The notes under the pieces are model-generated. The model was not told the origin of the DNA. It searched no databases and worked only from the letters and a program-made list of their open reading frames with translations. 46,637 nt of DNA from Oligoflexia bacterium. GTDB lineage: Bacteria > Bdellovibrionota > UBA1018. The translations under genes were made by a program, and so were the position numbers. Positions 45,921 through 46,637 of this stretch are shown piece by piece. The stretch's first letter is position 1. The number at the start of each line of letters is the position of its first letter. Location: contig CAIRTR010000155.1 of assembly GCA_903881565.1 (NCBI GenBank), positions 1 through 46,637 of the forward strand, read 5' to 3'.

Positions 45921-46637
45921 CTAGCCGCCTTCCATGAGATCAGGCCATGGACCCGTCAGTTCTCTGAACGCTTTGCGGTTCTTATAGGCTCCGCAAACTT
46001 CTGTGAGTGATGCGCCTGAACGTGGCGGAGCATCTTTTACCTTCAAGCCAAAAATTCCAAATGTTTCATTGTTTCGAGAGTAAACGTCCCGCCATTTTTC
46101 AATGACCCTATTTAAACGACCTTGGTCGACCACACTGACGTCTGCATCTACCGACGCCGTCACCTGATGCCCAGACTCCGTCGCAAGGTCCAGAGCGCCG
46201 TCATCGGGCGCTTTCGTAGAGTGCTCACAAATCATTCTCAACTCGTCCCTCACCCCACCGATTTGCGTTCTTTTATGGAGAGCGCGCAACGCCGGATCAC
46301 CGCTTCTTTTTACTTCTTGCTCAAGGGCAGCAGAATATTCTGCGTTTTTTGATTGCCTGCACAGATCCTGTTTGAACGCGGTCGCCTTCTTCTCGCATTC
46401 AACATCCCCCGCGTAGAACTTCACCAGTTGACCCAGGAAAACTTTTCCGAGCGCTGGATACTGCGCACATGTCGCGTTCTCAGGAGGCACACTTCGATAA
46501 CCTCCGTTATCAGGCTGCAGGCAACGATTGCAGACCTCCCTCGTCATTTTCGAGGGATCGCCCAAACATAGATTGGAGCAGGCAAAAACACGATCTTTCC
46601 ACGGGCGGTCAATATTATGCGTATTATTGTGATGAGC
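45921..46637 (-). CDS. Cys-containing protein of unknown function, 5' end outside the window
   Basis: Open frame continues upstream to the window edge (..HNNTHNIDRPWKDRVFACSNLCLGDPSKMTREVCNRCLQPDNGG..). Confidence 0.55.
   Translation of the reverse strand, partial: AHHNNTHNIDRPWKDRVFACSNLCLGDPSKMTREVCNRCLQPDNGGYRSVPPENATCAQYPALGKVFLGQLVKFYAGDVECEKKATAFKQDLCRQSKNAEYSAALEQEVKRSGDPALRALHKRTQIGGVRDELRMICEHSTKAPDDGALDLATESGHQVTASVDADVSVVDQGRLNRVIEKWRDVYSRNNETFGIFGLKVKDAPPRSGASLTEVCGAYKNRKAFRELTGPWPDLMEGG

Noticed and set aside
1-46637. CRISPR array, rRNA, tRNA or transposase genes
   Set aside because: No regularly spaced repeats, rRNA-like sequence or transposase motifs noticed by eye; a tRNAscan/Infernal run would be needed to exclude small RNAs.

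Overview
The window is from a Gram-negative bacterium. The gene content suggests Bdellovibrionota/Myxococcota-like, but this is inference only. The left ~27 kb is an exosortase-linked exopolysaccharide (EPS) locus. It contains a phosphopantetheinyl transferase, a tiny PEP-CTERM protein, and an exosortase fused to an EpsI domain. A divergent export operon follows: coiled-coil lipoprotein, Wza-like protein, TolC-like protein and acyltransferase. Next are a papain-like secreted protease, a NodB deacetylase and a BNR-repeat protein. A tightly coupled 10-gene operon completes the locus: epimerase, GT2, WbaP-like transferase, flippase::GT4 fusion, acyltransferase, frameshifted CpsD-like ATPase, Wzz, Wzy/ligase, acyltransferase-3 and metzincin. 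The right ~20 kb holds secreted cysteine-rich proteins, an ABC-F ATPase, a methyltransferase, an OMP-like gene split by an in-frame UGA, a small toxin-antitoxin-like accessory patch (DUF4160/CopG-like/XRE), RNase R, an ECF sigma factor with a membrane partner, an SDR, a DUF4234 protein, a deoxyhypusine-synthase-like protein and a DUF4143 ATPase. The best candidates for new biology are: (1) a highly structured 5' leader on the PEP-CTERM gene with five successive hairpins, the last covering the Shine-Dalgarno; (2) a domain apparently shared between the coiled-coil lipoprotein and the TolC-like protein of the export operon; (3) the flippase::glycosyltransferase fusion; (4) an AACGCAA-type motif recurring upstream of the EPS transcription units; (5) the DUF4160/CopG/XRE patch, with a 13-codon leader ORF and an 18-bp palindrome over a promoter. 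All calls come from reading the sequence and translations by eye; no searches or folding were run.
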